DNA of 64,000 nucleotides from Methanarcanum sp963640855 (GTDB taxonomy: Archaea; Thermoplasmatota; Thermoplasmata; Methanomassiliicoccales; Methanomethylophilaceae): the NCBI GenBank assembly GCA_963640855.1, contig CAVIAJ010000002.1, positions 1-64,000 on the forward strand, read 5' to 3'. The translations under genes were made by a program, and so were the position numbers. This document shows, one piece after another, positions 8,669 through 15,967 of this stretch. The notes below the pieces were generated by a model. It made no database searches. It had not been told where the DNA came from and saw only the letters and a list, made by a program, of their open reading frames with translations. Every line of letters begins with the position of its first letter. The stretch's first letter is position 1.

Positions 8669-8974
8669 TCAGGGTAATTCTCTCTTCAGCCTGTTTACCA
8701 TGTCTACAATGTCTTCGAGACTCTCCGAAACCCTTCTGAGGTAGTCGTCGTACTTCTCGGTAACAGTGGCGCCTTCCGCGGACGGCGCAATCAATCCTTC
8801 CTGTTCCAACAGCCTCAGGGAATACCTCACCTTGTGTTTCGGTATATCCAATATCTCAGACAGACGGATAATTCCGATAGGCTGGTTTTCCTTTGTAATT
8901 TTCAGCATCAGTATGTGTCTTTCGAGAAGATCCAACTCGTCGATGAGTTTTTCAATCATGCTGTCCGAAGCCAT
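8669..8974 (-). CDS. Small winged-helix DNA-binding protein
   Basis: A 101-residue protein. The middle (about residues 31-68) is a winged helix: PIGIIRLSEILDIPKHKVRYSLRLLEQEGLI is the helix-turn-helix with its recognition helix, followed by a wing (PSAEGATVTEKY). An N-terminal helix (IEKLIDELDLLERHILMLKI) and a C-terminal amphipathic helix probably mediate dimerisation. This is a common archaeal regulator layout. The target is not known. It is monocistronic and sits between the RNA candidate and a small zinc-type protein on the same strand. Confidence 0.7.
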   Translation of the reverse strand: MASDSMIEKLIDELDLLERHILMLKITKENQPIGIIRLSEILDIPKHKVRYSLRLLEQEGLIAPSAEGATVTEKYDDYLRRVSESLEDIVDMVNRLKRELP

Positions 8975-9052
8975 GTTTGCATACCGCCGACTGAAGATAA
9001 TAAGAGTTCAGGTCCTTCGGGCCTGAACAGAAGTTTGAAACGGAATACGGAT

Positions 9053-9214
9053 TTACCTTCCGTACCAGTGGCCTTTTCCCCACTTGTTGTAGTTGATGGC
9101 CCATGCCTGAATCATAGAACCGCAGCAGTTGAGCGCCTGCTCTTCCGTCTTGTGGGTCTTGTAGCACTTAAGGCACTGGTACCTCATCTCGGGGGCCTTT
9201 GCTTTGCCGGTCAT
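9053..9214 (-). CDS. Small protein with a CxxC...CC cysteine set
   Basis: A 53-residue protein starting at the ATG of MTGKAKAPEMRYQCLKC. It has Cys-x2-Cys (CLKC) and a later CC pair (NCCG), a layout that could hold one zinc ion, then a tryptophan- and glycine-rich end (WGKGHWYGR). A longer frame exists upstream but crosses the divergent promoter of the next gene and looks unlike protein. The start has GGTGG just upstream. Function unknown; small conserved zinc proteins of this size are common in methanogens. Confidence 0.55.
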   Translation of the reverse strand: MTGKAKAPEMRYQCLKCYKTHKTEEQALNCCGSMIQAWAINYNKWGKGHWYGR

Positions 9215-9316
9215 GCCACCTTGATTGATACGGTAGTAAATAAACCTCACTGATTGCCACAACACGTCGGCGGACACCGTCCAGACACACGGAACATTAT
9301 ACGTTTCTTGGAACGG

Positions 9317-9344
9317 TTTATATATTTTCTTAGCCTTAAGGAGA
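9317..9344 (+). promoter_or_regulatory. TATA box and ribosome binding site for the ArsR-like gene
   Basis: TTTATATAT at 9317-9325 is a clear archaeal TATA box, 26-34 bases before the ATG at 9351. AAGGAGAG at 9337-9344 is a strong ribosome binding site. Together they fix the start of the gene at 9351. Confidence 0.7.
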
Positions 9345-9350
9345 GCAGTT

Positions 9351-9851
9351 ATGAACAAAATCAAGGTCATCAACGAACCGTCGGAACTTGTCCCTATGCT
9401 GAGGTCTGTGGACACTCCGATTAAGAGAGATGTGTTGAAAGAAGTGACCTTGGAATGGAGGACCGCAGATGAGATCGAGAAGAAATACGGCCCCGAGGGA
9501 AGGGATGCAATCGTATTCTTCGAGAAAATGAAACTCGTTGAGAGCCGTTGGATATCGACAGGCGGTAATTATCCCGAAAAATCGTTCCACACATCCTACA
9601 CATCTTTCCACATCAATGCACAGTGGCCGGTATACGAGATCAGCGATGTTCTTGTTGCCGCTATGATGAGCGAGGAAGAGTACTCCGCAATCGAGCAGAA
9701 GATTCTCGATGCAGTCGGAAAGGACGGGGTGTTTTCGGGAGACGTCGCAGAGAGCCTCGGACTCACATCCACGATGCTTAAGAGTCTCGTCCGCAGATCC
9801 GTCAAGATGGATTTCCGCGGTCACAGGATCGAACTGATCCGTGAAGAGTAG
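9351..9851 (+). CDS. ArsR-like winged-helix transcriptional regulator
   Basis: A 166-residue protein with two winged-helix-like parts: residues 22-60 (IKRDVLKEVTLEWRTADEIE...) and about 120-160 (AIEQKILDAVGKDGVFSGDV...). No cysteines are present, so it is not TFE-alpha, which would carry a zinc ribbon. It is followed closely by the aTrm56 gene and likely shares its transcript. It ends with a TAG codon, notable if the organism inserts pyrrolysine at TAG: readthrough would add about 20 residues and run into the next gene. Role inferred as regulator; target unknown. Confidence 0.7.
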   Translation: MNKIKVINEPSELVPMLRSVDTPIKRDVLKEVTLEWRTADEIEKKYGPEGRDAIVFFEKMKLVESRWISTGGNYPEKSFHTSYTSFHINAQWPVYEISDVLVAAMMSEEEYSAIEQKILDAVGKDGVFSGDVAESLGLTSTMLKSLVRRSVKMDFRGHRIELIREE

Positions 9852-9861
9852 GCGTGTGCAG

Positions 9862-10383
9862 ATGTCCGACATTTGGATAATGAGGATAGGACACCGTCCC
9901 GACAGGGATAAGCGCGTTACCACTCACGTGGCATTATCCTCGAGGGCGTTGGGGGCCAAAGGCATCTACATCGATACCGAGGACCCGAAACTCGAGGAGA
10001 ACATCAACAGTGTAGTGGAACGTTTCGGCGGGGATTATTCCATCAAAACAGGTGTTACCTGGAGACAGGCAACCAAGGACTTCAGGGGAAAAATCGTCCA
10101 CCTCACAATGTACGGTGAAAGGGTCGACGAAGTTCTCCCTCAGATTCCGAAGGATGAGGACATTATGATTATCGTCGGTGCGGAAAAAGTACCGATTGAA
10201 GTCTATCAGCACGCGGATTTCAACGTATCCGTAGGAAATCAGCCCCATTCCGAGATAGCCGCATTGGCAATTTTCCTGGACCGTTATACCGAAGGAAAAG
10301 CACTGTATGCGGACTGCGAAGGCTGCGAAATCAAAGTCATACCGACCGTCAGAGGTAAGAGAGTTGCCGAAATACCCAAGTGA
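9862..10383 (+). CDS. tRNA (cytidine(56)-2'-O)-methyltransferase aTrm56
   Basis: A 173-residue SPOUT methyltransferase that methylates the ribose of C56 in the T loop of tRNA, using S-adenosylmethionine. The family signature is near the N-terminus (LRIG/MRIGHRPDRDKRVTTHVAL), with the SPOUT knot in the second half (IIVGAEKVPIEVY, VGNQPHSEIAALAIFLDR). Length fits the archaeal family. ATG 9862 was chosen because the family begins just before the MRIGHRP block; the upstream frame adds an unrelated stretch. The next gene starts inside its last 20 bases. Confidence 0.92.
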   Translation: MSDIWIMRIGHRPDRDKRVTTHVALSSRALGAKGIYIDTEDPKLEENINSVVERFGGDYSIKTGVTWRQATKDFRGKIVHLTMYGERVDEVLPQIPKDEDIMIIVGAEKVPIEVYQHADFNVSVGNQPHSEIAALAIFLDRYTEGKALYADCEGCEIKVIPTVRGKRVAEIPK

Positions 10384-10942
10384 TTCCGAATGCATTGAAA
10401 TCCTCAAAGATACAGGATGTTCCAAGAGGGTCATCATCCACTGCTGTACGGTGAGGGCTGTAGCGGAACGCATGGCGGATCATATCGAATGCGACAGGGA
10501 TTTGGTTGTTGCGGGCGCATTGTTACATGACGTGGGCCGTTCGGTGGATCATTCCATTATGCATGCAACCGTCGGTGCGAAAATAGCCGAAGACCGCGGC
10601 CTGCCTCAGGAAATAGTAAACATCATCAGAAAACACACGGGTGCGGGATTGGACGACGAAGATGTCAGGGAAATGGGCCTCCCTCCCGGAGATTATATGC
10701 CCTCCGCAATCGAAGAAAAAATCGTTGCCCACGCCGACAATATGGTAAGCGACGACGAAGTCGTGATGCACGCACATTCCGTCGACAAACTGATTATGAA
10801 AGGTGCCGTCCGCGGTGCCGACAGAATCGAGAATCTTCACAATGAATTATCAGCATTATACGGAGAAGATCTCGACTGTATCGTTCTCGAACTGGGAAAA
10901 CACCCCGTTCTCAGAGGGCCCTGCGGCAGGATTATCAAATAA
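10364..10942 (+). CDS. HD-domain phosphohydrolase-like protein (TIGR00295-type)
   Basis: A 192-residue protein with an HD domain: the first His (VIIHCCTVRAVAERM), then LLHDVGRS with the HD pair, and later histidines and VAHADNMV. Such domains are metal-dependent phosphohydrolases, usually acting on nucleotides; the substrate is not known. The family begins with a short helix ending in ECIEILKDTGCS, which fits a TTG start at 10364 (preceded by AGAGGTAAGAGAG), overlapping the aTrm56 end by 20 bases. A start further upstream at 10307 would add residues unlike the family. The end overlaps the convergent PRC-barrel gene by 8 bases. Confidence 0.8.
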   Translation: MPKYPSDSECIEILKDTGCSKRVIIHCCTVRAVAERMADHIECDRDLVVAGALLHDVGRSVDHSIMHATVGAKIAEDRGLPQEIVNIIRKHTGAGLDDEDVREMGLPPGDYMPSAIEEKIVAHADNMVSDDEVVMHAHSVDKLIMKGAVRGADRIENLHNELSALYGEDLDCIVLELGKHPVLRGPCGRIIK

Positions 10943-11195
10943 CTACCCTGCCGGTAGAGTCTACGTATTTCGGAAACGTTTTCAGTATGATTATATCTCC
11001 CACCGACTGAACCCATCTGTACGGTATTTTCAGAAGAACATTGCCGGCGGCCTTAACGGGGCTGGGGTTCGTTATATACAGTCCGGTAACCGTCCTTACC
11101 GAAGGATCGATGACAACATCTTCCACCTTTCCGATGAAGATTCCGTCCGGGCCGTAAACGCTGAGTCCCTTAACTTCGCCGACTGTATCCAACAT
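10935..11195 (-). CDS. PRC-barrel domain protein
   Basis: An 86-residue single PRC-barrel: GEVKGLSVYGPDGIFIGKVEDVVIDPSVRTVTGLYI shows the small beta-barrel with the G.(I/V).D..ID pattern, and a second half (LLKIPYRWVQSVGDIIIL) completes it. Archaeal free-standing PRC-barrels are adaptor proteins; some are linked with cell division or RNA processing. A second one lies at 15731-15967 next to Cdc48. Convergent with and slightly overlapping the HD gene. Confidence 0.85.
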   Translation of the reverse strand: MLDTVGEVKGLSVYGPDGIFIGKVEDVVIDPSVRTVTGLYITNPSPVKAAGNVLLKIPYRWVQSVGDIIILKTFPKYVDSTGRVVI

Positions 11196-11329
11196 GTTAC
11201 CGTTTCGGATATAGGGGCGGACGGTGATAAAACATTGTTCCGTACCGCAGGGGATGCATCTGCGAGTAATCGCATTATCATTTTATCCTAATAGTATAAT
11301 CACTGTCTCCGATAGCAGAGAGGTATCCT

Positions 11330-12001
11330 ATGGTCACCGAATTGAATGAATCCGATTTCGACAGCTTCGTAGAGAACAACAAATTCGTACTCATTGACTG
11401 CTGGGCACCCTGGTGCGGTCCGTGCAGAAGAATGGGCCCCGTAATAGAGGATCTGTCCGAAGAACTGAAAGGAAAGGTCGCAGTGGCTAAGCTCAACACC
11501 GACGAATCGCCCGGAATCTCGGCAAGATTCGGAATCGAAGCAATCCCCACACTTCTTATCTTCAAAGATAAAATTCTCATGGATCCTCTGGTCGGTCTCA
11601 GACCCAAGGAAGATATTCTCGCAATCCTCGCAGACTGCGGAATGATTGAGGGAGCTGCAAAGAAGGAAAAGGAAGTTCAATTCGCGGCAACCGTTACGGA
11701 TACAACGTTCAACGAATTCGTCAAAAGCAAAGATTACGCACTCGTCGACTGCTGGGCACCTTGGTGCAAACCCTGTCTGAGGATGGGCCCCGTCATCGAA
11801 AAACTTGCGGAAATATCACAGGACGATATTGCAGTGGGAAAACTCAACGTGGATCAGAACCCGGGAGTTTCACTGAGTTTCAACATTCAGTCCATTCCCG
11901 CACTGCTCGTATTCAAGAACGGGAAACAGGTCGGTACGATTGTCGGTTACAACCAGGAACGTACCGCAGAAGTCCTGAGGGACATGATTCTCGGTGCATG
12001 A
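11330..12001 (+). CDS. Tandem thioredoxin (two Trx domains in one chain)
   Basis: A 223-residue protein made of two complete thioredoxin domains. Domain 1 has WCGPC at residues 28-32 and a cis-proline (IEAIPTLLIF). Domain 2 starts near 115 with WCKPC at 145-149 and its own SIPALLVF. The two halves are clearly homologous, so this is an internal gene duplication. The second active site has Lys in place of Gly, which should shift its redox potential. The next gene is thioredoxin reductase, starting two bases after the stop, so they form one redox pair. It acts in the cytoplasm as a protein disulfide reductant. Confidence 0.92.
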   Translation: MVTELNESDFDSFVENNKFVLIDCWAPWCGPCRRMGPVIEDLSEELKGKVAVAKLNTDESPGISARFGIEAIPTLLIFKDKILMDPLVGLRPKEDILAILADCGMIEGAAKKEKEVQFAATVTDTTFNEFVKSKDYALVDCWAPWCKPCLRMGPVIEKLAEISQDDIAVGKLNVDQNPGVSLSFNIQSIPALLVFKNGKQVGTIVGYNQERTAEVLRDMILGA

Positions 12002-12002
12002 G

Positions 12003-12887
12003 ATGAATGCCGACGTAGTAATCTTGGGTGCAGGCCCCGCAGGAATACAGGCTGCAATTCATGCATCGAGAAAGAAAGTCTCCGTGGTAATGATCGGAAG
12101 AACCGACGGCAGTGCGATGGACGGGACGCATATCGAGAACTATTTCGGTGTTCCCGGCACCGCCGACGGCATTCAGATGCTGAAAGACGGACTGAAACAG
12201 GCGGAATCCTTCGGATGCAAACATCTGAACTGCAATGTCACCGCAGCCGGAAAGACGGAAAACGGATTCAGGATTACTACCGAAAACGGAGATGTTATCG
12301 ATGCACTCTCGGTAATCATCGCCACGGGAATCGGCAGAAAGAAATTGAATGTTCCCGGAGAGAAGGAATTCTTCGGGAAAGGCGTGAGTTACTGCGCATC
12401 ATGCGACTGCAATTTCTACAGAGGACGTGTCGTAACGATTGTCGGTGACGATACGGAGGCGGCGGTTTCCGCGGAACTCATGACACACTACGCTTCCAAA
12501 ACCTATTGGGTGCACGGAAGCCTGAAGGCATCCGAAACAGTTACGGAAAAAGCAATTGCCGCAGGCGTCGAAAGTATCGAAGATTCCGTATCCGAAATAA
12601 ACGGCGAAAGCAGAGCAACCGGAATAACTCTCATTTCCGGAAGGAAGGTTCAGACCGACGGCGTGTTCATAGAACTGGGTGCGAAATCGTCTGTCGATTT
12701 GGCAATGGATTTGGATGTCATGCCCGAGATGGACGACACAATCAAAGTGGACCGTAACTGCGCAACATCCGAAAAGGGAGTGTTCGCATGCGGAGACGTC
12801 ACCGGAAAACCGTGGCAGGTCGCAAAAGCCGTAGGCGAAGGCGCAGTTGCGGGAATTTCGGCGGCGGATTACGTCGGAGGTCTGTGA
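12003..12887 (+). CDS. trxB: Thioredoxin reductase-like flavoprotein with a degenerate NADPH site
   Basis: A 294-residue FAD protein: GAGPAG at 9-14 binds FAD, CASC at 131-134 is the redox pair, and GVFACGDVTGKPWQVAKAVGEG near the end contacts FAD. The second dinucleotide motif, normally GGGxSA before the NADPH ribose site, reads GDDTEAAV (148-154), and no arginine pair for the 2'-phosphate is evident. Thermoplasma TrxR and the F420-dependent enzyme of methanococci also fail to use NADPH efficiently, so reduced F420 or another donor is plausible here. A GTG start at 11994 is possible; ATG 12003 begins right at the MNADVVILG strand. Confidence 0.88.
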   Translation: MNADVVILGAGPAGIQAAIHASRKKVSVVMIGRTDGSAMDGTHIENYFGVPGTADGIQMLKDGLKQAESFGCKHLNCNVTAAGKTENGFRITTENGDVIDALSVIIATGIGRKKLNVPGEKEFFGKGVSYCASCDCNFYRGRVVTIVGDDTEAAVSAELMTHYASKTYWVHGSLKASETVTEKAIAAGVESIEDSVSEINGESRATGITLISGRKVQTDGVFIELGAKSSVDLAMDLDVMPEMDDTIKVDRNCATSEKGVFACGDVTGKPWQVAKAVGEGAVAGISAADYVGGL

Positions 12888-12888
12888 A

Positions 12889-13407
12889 ATGCCGATAGAC
12901 GATCTCATTTCAGGTATGCTGAAGGAAGAGGGCGGTTTTCAGAAAGCTCTCAGAGACATACTTGAGAATGAACTTTCGATAACCGTCACGGAATTCTGTC
13001 AGGTTGCGGGAATATCGCAGAGTACAATGTACAAAATGCTGGAAGACCAAAGAGAACCCAATCTCCGTACGGTCAGGGCAGTATTCAAAGCGGTAAAGAA
13101 TCTGATGGAACCCAATACGGACGATTACATTGCGGTAATAGCGTCGCACGAAGTTCTTCAGAATCTCGATAAAGGCGTGGACGTAGACGGACGCCACGTG
13201 GTTCTGAAAGAATATCCCGTCGCAACGGTCGAAGACGCAATCATCGCCGCAGTCAGAGCGGAACGCGACGGTGCTTTGGCAATCGTATGCGCACCTATCG
13301 TTACGCCTACGGTGGAGAAGATTGTTTCAATTCCCGTGACGCCCGCAATACCTTCGTCAAGTATCTTACGTGCGGTGGAGAAGGTCAAAAAGGACCTGTA
13401 CGGGTGA
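12889..13407 (+). CDS. XRE-type helix-turn-helix regulator with extra C-terminal domain
   Basis: A 172-residue protein. Residues 28-75 hold a helix-turn-helix of the lambda-repressor type (SITVTEFCQVAGISQSTMYKMLEDQREPNLRTVRAVFKAV). The second half alternates short beta strands and helices (YIAVIAS..., ATVEDAIIAAVRAERDGALAIVCAP) and may sense a small ligand. It starts one base after the thioredoxin reductase stop, so it probably belongs to the same transcript and may respond to redox state. Similar archaeal proteins are annotated only as predicted regulators. Confidence 0.7.
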   Translation: MPIDDLISGMLKEEGGFQKALRDILENELSITVTEFCQVAGISQSTMYKMLEDQREPNLRTVRAVFKAVKNLMEPNTDDYIAVIASHEVLQNLDKGVDVDGRHVVLKEYPVATVEDAIIAAVRAERDGALAIVCAPIVTPTVEKIVSIPVTPAIPSSSILRAVEKVKKDLYG

Positions 13408-13492
13408 TTTTTCCGTCACTGTTATCTCATACTTTATGATAAATTAAATAGTCACCTTTACTTATCACAGGGTAACAAGGAAAGGATACTCA

Positions 13493-13951
13493 ATGTTCGA
13501 ACTCCAAGTTGTAAGCAATACTCCCCTGAGTTCAGTGGACGATGTCGATATCGTCGCGGAGACCTTCCTCATTCAGATCGGATACATTCCCAAAGGATAC
13601 GATCCGAAAACGTCTGCCACCGAGATCAGGGACAGCGTTCCGTACCGTCTTTTCATGGATTATTTCATGAGAAACATGAGCAAAGCATGGACGGTTGAGG
13701 AATTGGCTGCGTTGTTATCCACAACGAAACCCACGGTCTACAGACATGTGAACAAACTGAAATCGCTGGACCTCCTGGAGAGTATGGATGTGGAGTTCGA
13801 CGGGCAGGTCCGCAAGGGATACCGTATCAGGTACGGAGATCTCTCCAAAGCATGGAATTTCACCGAAGCCAATGTGAACATGGCCATGGAGAATTACCGC
13901 AAGACCGTGACGCATTTCCAGGCGTTGGTCGATTCCGAAAAGAAGGGATGA
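13493..13951 (+). CDS. Winged-helix transcriptional regulator (ArsR/HTH_11-like)
   Basis: A 152-residue protein. A strong helix-turn-helix is seen at about residues 66-98 (AWTVEELAALLSTTKPTVYRHVNKLKSLDLLES), followed by a wing. A helical C-terminus (NVNMAMENYRKTVTHFQALVD) could dimerise. The upstream gap contains a possible TATA region (ATACTTTATGATAAATTAAA). A small unknown gene follows after four bases, then elp3, suggesting a three-gene unit. Target unknown. Confidence 0.7.
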   Translation: MFELQVVSNTPLSSVDDVDIVAETFLIQIGYIPKGYDPKTSATEIRDSVPYRLFMDYFMRNMSKAWTVEELAALLSTTKPTVYRHVNKLKSLDLLESMDVEFDGQVRKGYRIRYGDLSKAWNFTEANVNMAMENYRKTVTHFQALVDSEKKG

Positions 13952-13955
13952 TACA

Positions 13956-14198
13956 GTGTCAGAAAGTGAATTCACACTTAATGTAGGCGGCAGATACAGG
14001 GTAAAAGTCCCTGATGAGGATGATACCGAAGGTATCTTCAGAGGATACTGCGCCGTAGGCGGAGATTCCGCCGTGGTGATGGAAATCGACGGCGGAATGA
14101 TGAGATTCATCCCCGTCCCTCAGATTGTCATGATAGACGTTCTCGAACCCGGTACCGTCAGTGCCGTGCATACCAGATCCGATGTGAACTACGGATGA
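13956..14198 (+). CDS. Small conserved beta-rich protein, function unknown
   Basis: An 80-residue acidic protein beginning with GTG, four bases after the upstream regulator. It looks all-beta (FTLNVGGRYRVKVPDED..., AVVMEIDGGMMRFIPVPQIVMIDVLE), similar in size and rhythm to small SH3-like or Sm-like barrels, but I do not recognise a family. Its TGA overlaps the ATG of elp3, so it is translationally coupled to the tRNA-modifying enzyme. That coupling is the only clue to a role. Confidence 0.55.
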   Translation: MSESEFTLNVGGRYRVKVPDEDDTEGIFRGYCAVGGDSAVVMEIDGGMMRFIPVPQIVMIDVLEPGTVSAVHTRSDVNYG

Positions 14199-15739
14199 AT
14201 CCGACAGAAGAATTCAGCAGGCATCTTATCGAAAAGATACTCGACGGTTCGATCGGCGACAGGGACAGTTTTCAGGATAAAAAGGTGAAAGCCTGTAAAA
14301 AATTCGGATTGGATACAGTTCTTCCGAATTCGGAAATTCTGAAATATGTCAAACCCGAAGAAAAAAAGAAGGTTGTACCGTTTCTTCTGAAGAAACCGAT
14401 GAGGACACTCAGCGGTGTCGCCGTCGTTGCGGTTATGACATCCCCGCACCCGTGCCCCCACGGAAAATGTATGTACTGTCCCGGAGGAGTGGAAAACAAT
14501 TCCCCTCAGTCGTACACAGGTAAGGAACCTGCCGCAAGACGCGCCGCAAGGAACGAATTCGACCCGTATATGCAGGTTTCCGACAGGATAACACAGCTGG
14601 AAGCTATAGGACACATCACGGATAAGATCGATCTGATAATTATGGGCGGGACGTTCACGTCCCGCGAAGAGGATTATCAGACATGGTTCGTGAAGAGATG
14701 TTTCGATGCCATGAACGGACGTGACGCCCCCGACATAGAAACGGCACACGAGTGGAATGAAACAGCTGAACACAGATGTGTCGGTTTGACTGTGGAAACA
14801 CGCCCCGATGTTTTTGATGATACACAGATAGAACGTTCTTTATCTCTCGGAGCGACAAGAGTGGAATTGGGTGTGCAGATTCTCGACGATGATATTCTCA
14901 AAGACGTGGAAAGAGGTCACGGCGTAAAAGAAACCGCGGAATGTACGCAGAGATGCAAAGACCGCGGACTGAAAATCTGCTATCATATAATGCCCGGCCT
15001 TCCCGGTTCCGATCCGGAAAACGACATAAGGTGTTTCAGGAATGTATTCGACGATCCGAGATTCAGACCGGATATGCTGAAGTTCTACACCACACTCGTC
15101 GTCGGAGGTACGAAACTCTACGACATGTGGAAAGAGGGAAAATACGAACCGTATGATGTCGAAAAGGCAACGGAACTTCTTGCGGATATGAAATCAATCG
15201 TTCCGGAGTATGTGAGAATACAGAGAATTCAGCGCGATATCCCGGCGGATCAGATTGCCGCAGGTATACTGAAGAGCAACATCCGTCAGTTGGTACACGA
15301 CAGGCTTCAGGCAACGGGAAGACAGTGCAGATGCATCAGATGCAGAGAGGTCGGACACAACGATATCGTTCTCACGGAAAAATCCGAGATAAAGATGAAC
15401 GATCTTGAATACGAAGCATCGAACGGAAAGGAACATTTCATCAATCTCACGTGTGAAGACGCACTCATCGGTTACATCCGTCTGAGAACCGATGACACAG
15501 ACTGCGCAACCGTAAGAGAACTGAAAGTCTTCGGCAAGATGGCCGAAATCGGTACTGACGGCGAGGATTGGCAGCATCGCGGTTTCGGACGCGAATTGGT
15601 ATCGGAAGCGGAACGTATTGCGGTATCCGAAGGTAAAAAGAAGATAAGAATAACCGCAGGTGTCGGCGTGAGAGGATATTACAGAGTGTTAGGTTATTCT
15701 CTCGAAAAACCGTACATGGTCAAAGATCTCTCACTTTGA
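14195..15739 (+). CDS. elp3: Elp3: tRNA U34 carboxymethyl-modifying radical SAM/acetyltransferase
   Basis: A 514-residue archaeal Elp3. It places a carboxymethyl-type group on the wobble uridine of tRNAs, using radical SAM chemistry and acetyl-CoA. The radical SAM part (about 70-350) carries the Elp3 cluster motif in HPCPHGKCMYCPGG, with MGGTFTS and GVQ downstream. The C-terminal third (about 375-510) is a GNAT domain with the CoA loop (QHRGFGRELVSEAERIA). Between them lies CRCIRCREVGH. Archaeal Elp3 acts alone, without the other Elongator subunits. The end overlaps the convergent PRC-barrel gene by 9 bases. Confidence 0.95.
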   Translation: MNPTEEFSRHLIEKILDGSIGDRDSFQDKKVKACKKFGLDTVLPNSEILKYVKPEEKKKVVPFLLKKPMRTLSGVAVVAVMTSPHPCPHGKCMYCPGGVENNSPQSYTGKEPAARRAARNEFDPYMQVSDRITQLEAIGHITDKIDLIIMGGTFTSREEDYQTWFVKRCFDAMNGRDAPDIETAHEWNETAEHRCVGLTVETRPDVFDDTQIERSLSLGATRVELGVQILDDDILKDVERGHGVKETAECTQRCKDRGLKICYHIMPGLPGSDPENDIRCFRNVFDDPRFRPDMLKFYTTLVVGGTKLYDMWKEGKYEPYDVEKATELLADMKSIVPEYVRIQRIQRDIPADQIAAGILKSNIRQLVHDRLQATGRQCRCIRCREVGHNDIVLTEKSEIKMNDLEYEASNGKEHFINLTCEDALIGYIRLRTDDTDCATVRELKVFGKMAEIGTDGEDWQHRGFGRELVSEAERIAVSEGKKKIRITAGVGVRGYYRVLGYSLEKPYMVKDLSL

Positions 15740-15967
15740 AAATACTACATTCTTATCGGTAATCTTAATCGAACTGAACGAAATGACGGCACGTCCGCGG
15801 TCGTCGAGATCGTACGCACTTTTGTAAGTGGATGAAACGTTCACGAGAAGATACTTCATCTCCCCCGTTTCCGTATCGAATACGATGTCCGCAACCGGTC
15901 CGACGAGACCGCCTCCGTTTGTCATTGCAATCTTACCTATAATTTCGGATGAAAACACTTCGGCCAT
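15731..15967 (-). CDS. PRC-barrel protein coupled to Cdc48
   Basis: A 78-residue PRC-barrel (EVFSSEIIGKIAMTNGGGLVG, then the VADIVFDTETGEMKYLLV pattern). It is the second such protein in the window. The chosen ATG overlaps the cdc48 stop codon, so it is probably translated after cdc48 from the same message. A GTG one codon upstream is an alternative. The coupling suggests that it may serve as an adaptor for the unfoldase or work with its partners; this is inference. Confidence 0.85.
   Translation of the reverse strand: MAEVFSSEIIGKIAMTNGGGLVGPVADIVFDTETGEMKYLLVNVSSTYKSAYDLDDRGRAVISFSSIKITDKNVVFSK

Noticed and set aside
9351..9851. TFE-alpha, often placed before aTrm56
   Set aside because: There are no cysteines and hence no zinc ribbon, and the two winged-helix parts fit an ArsR-like protein better.
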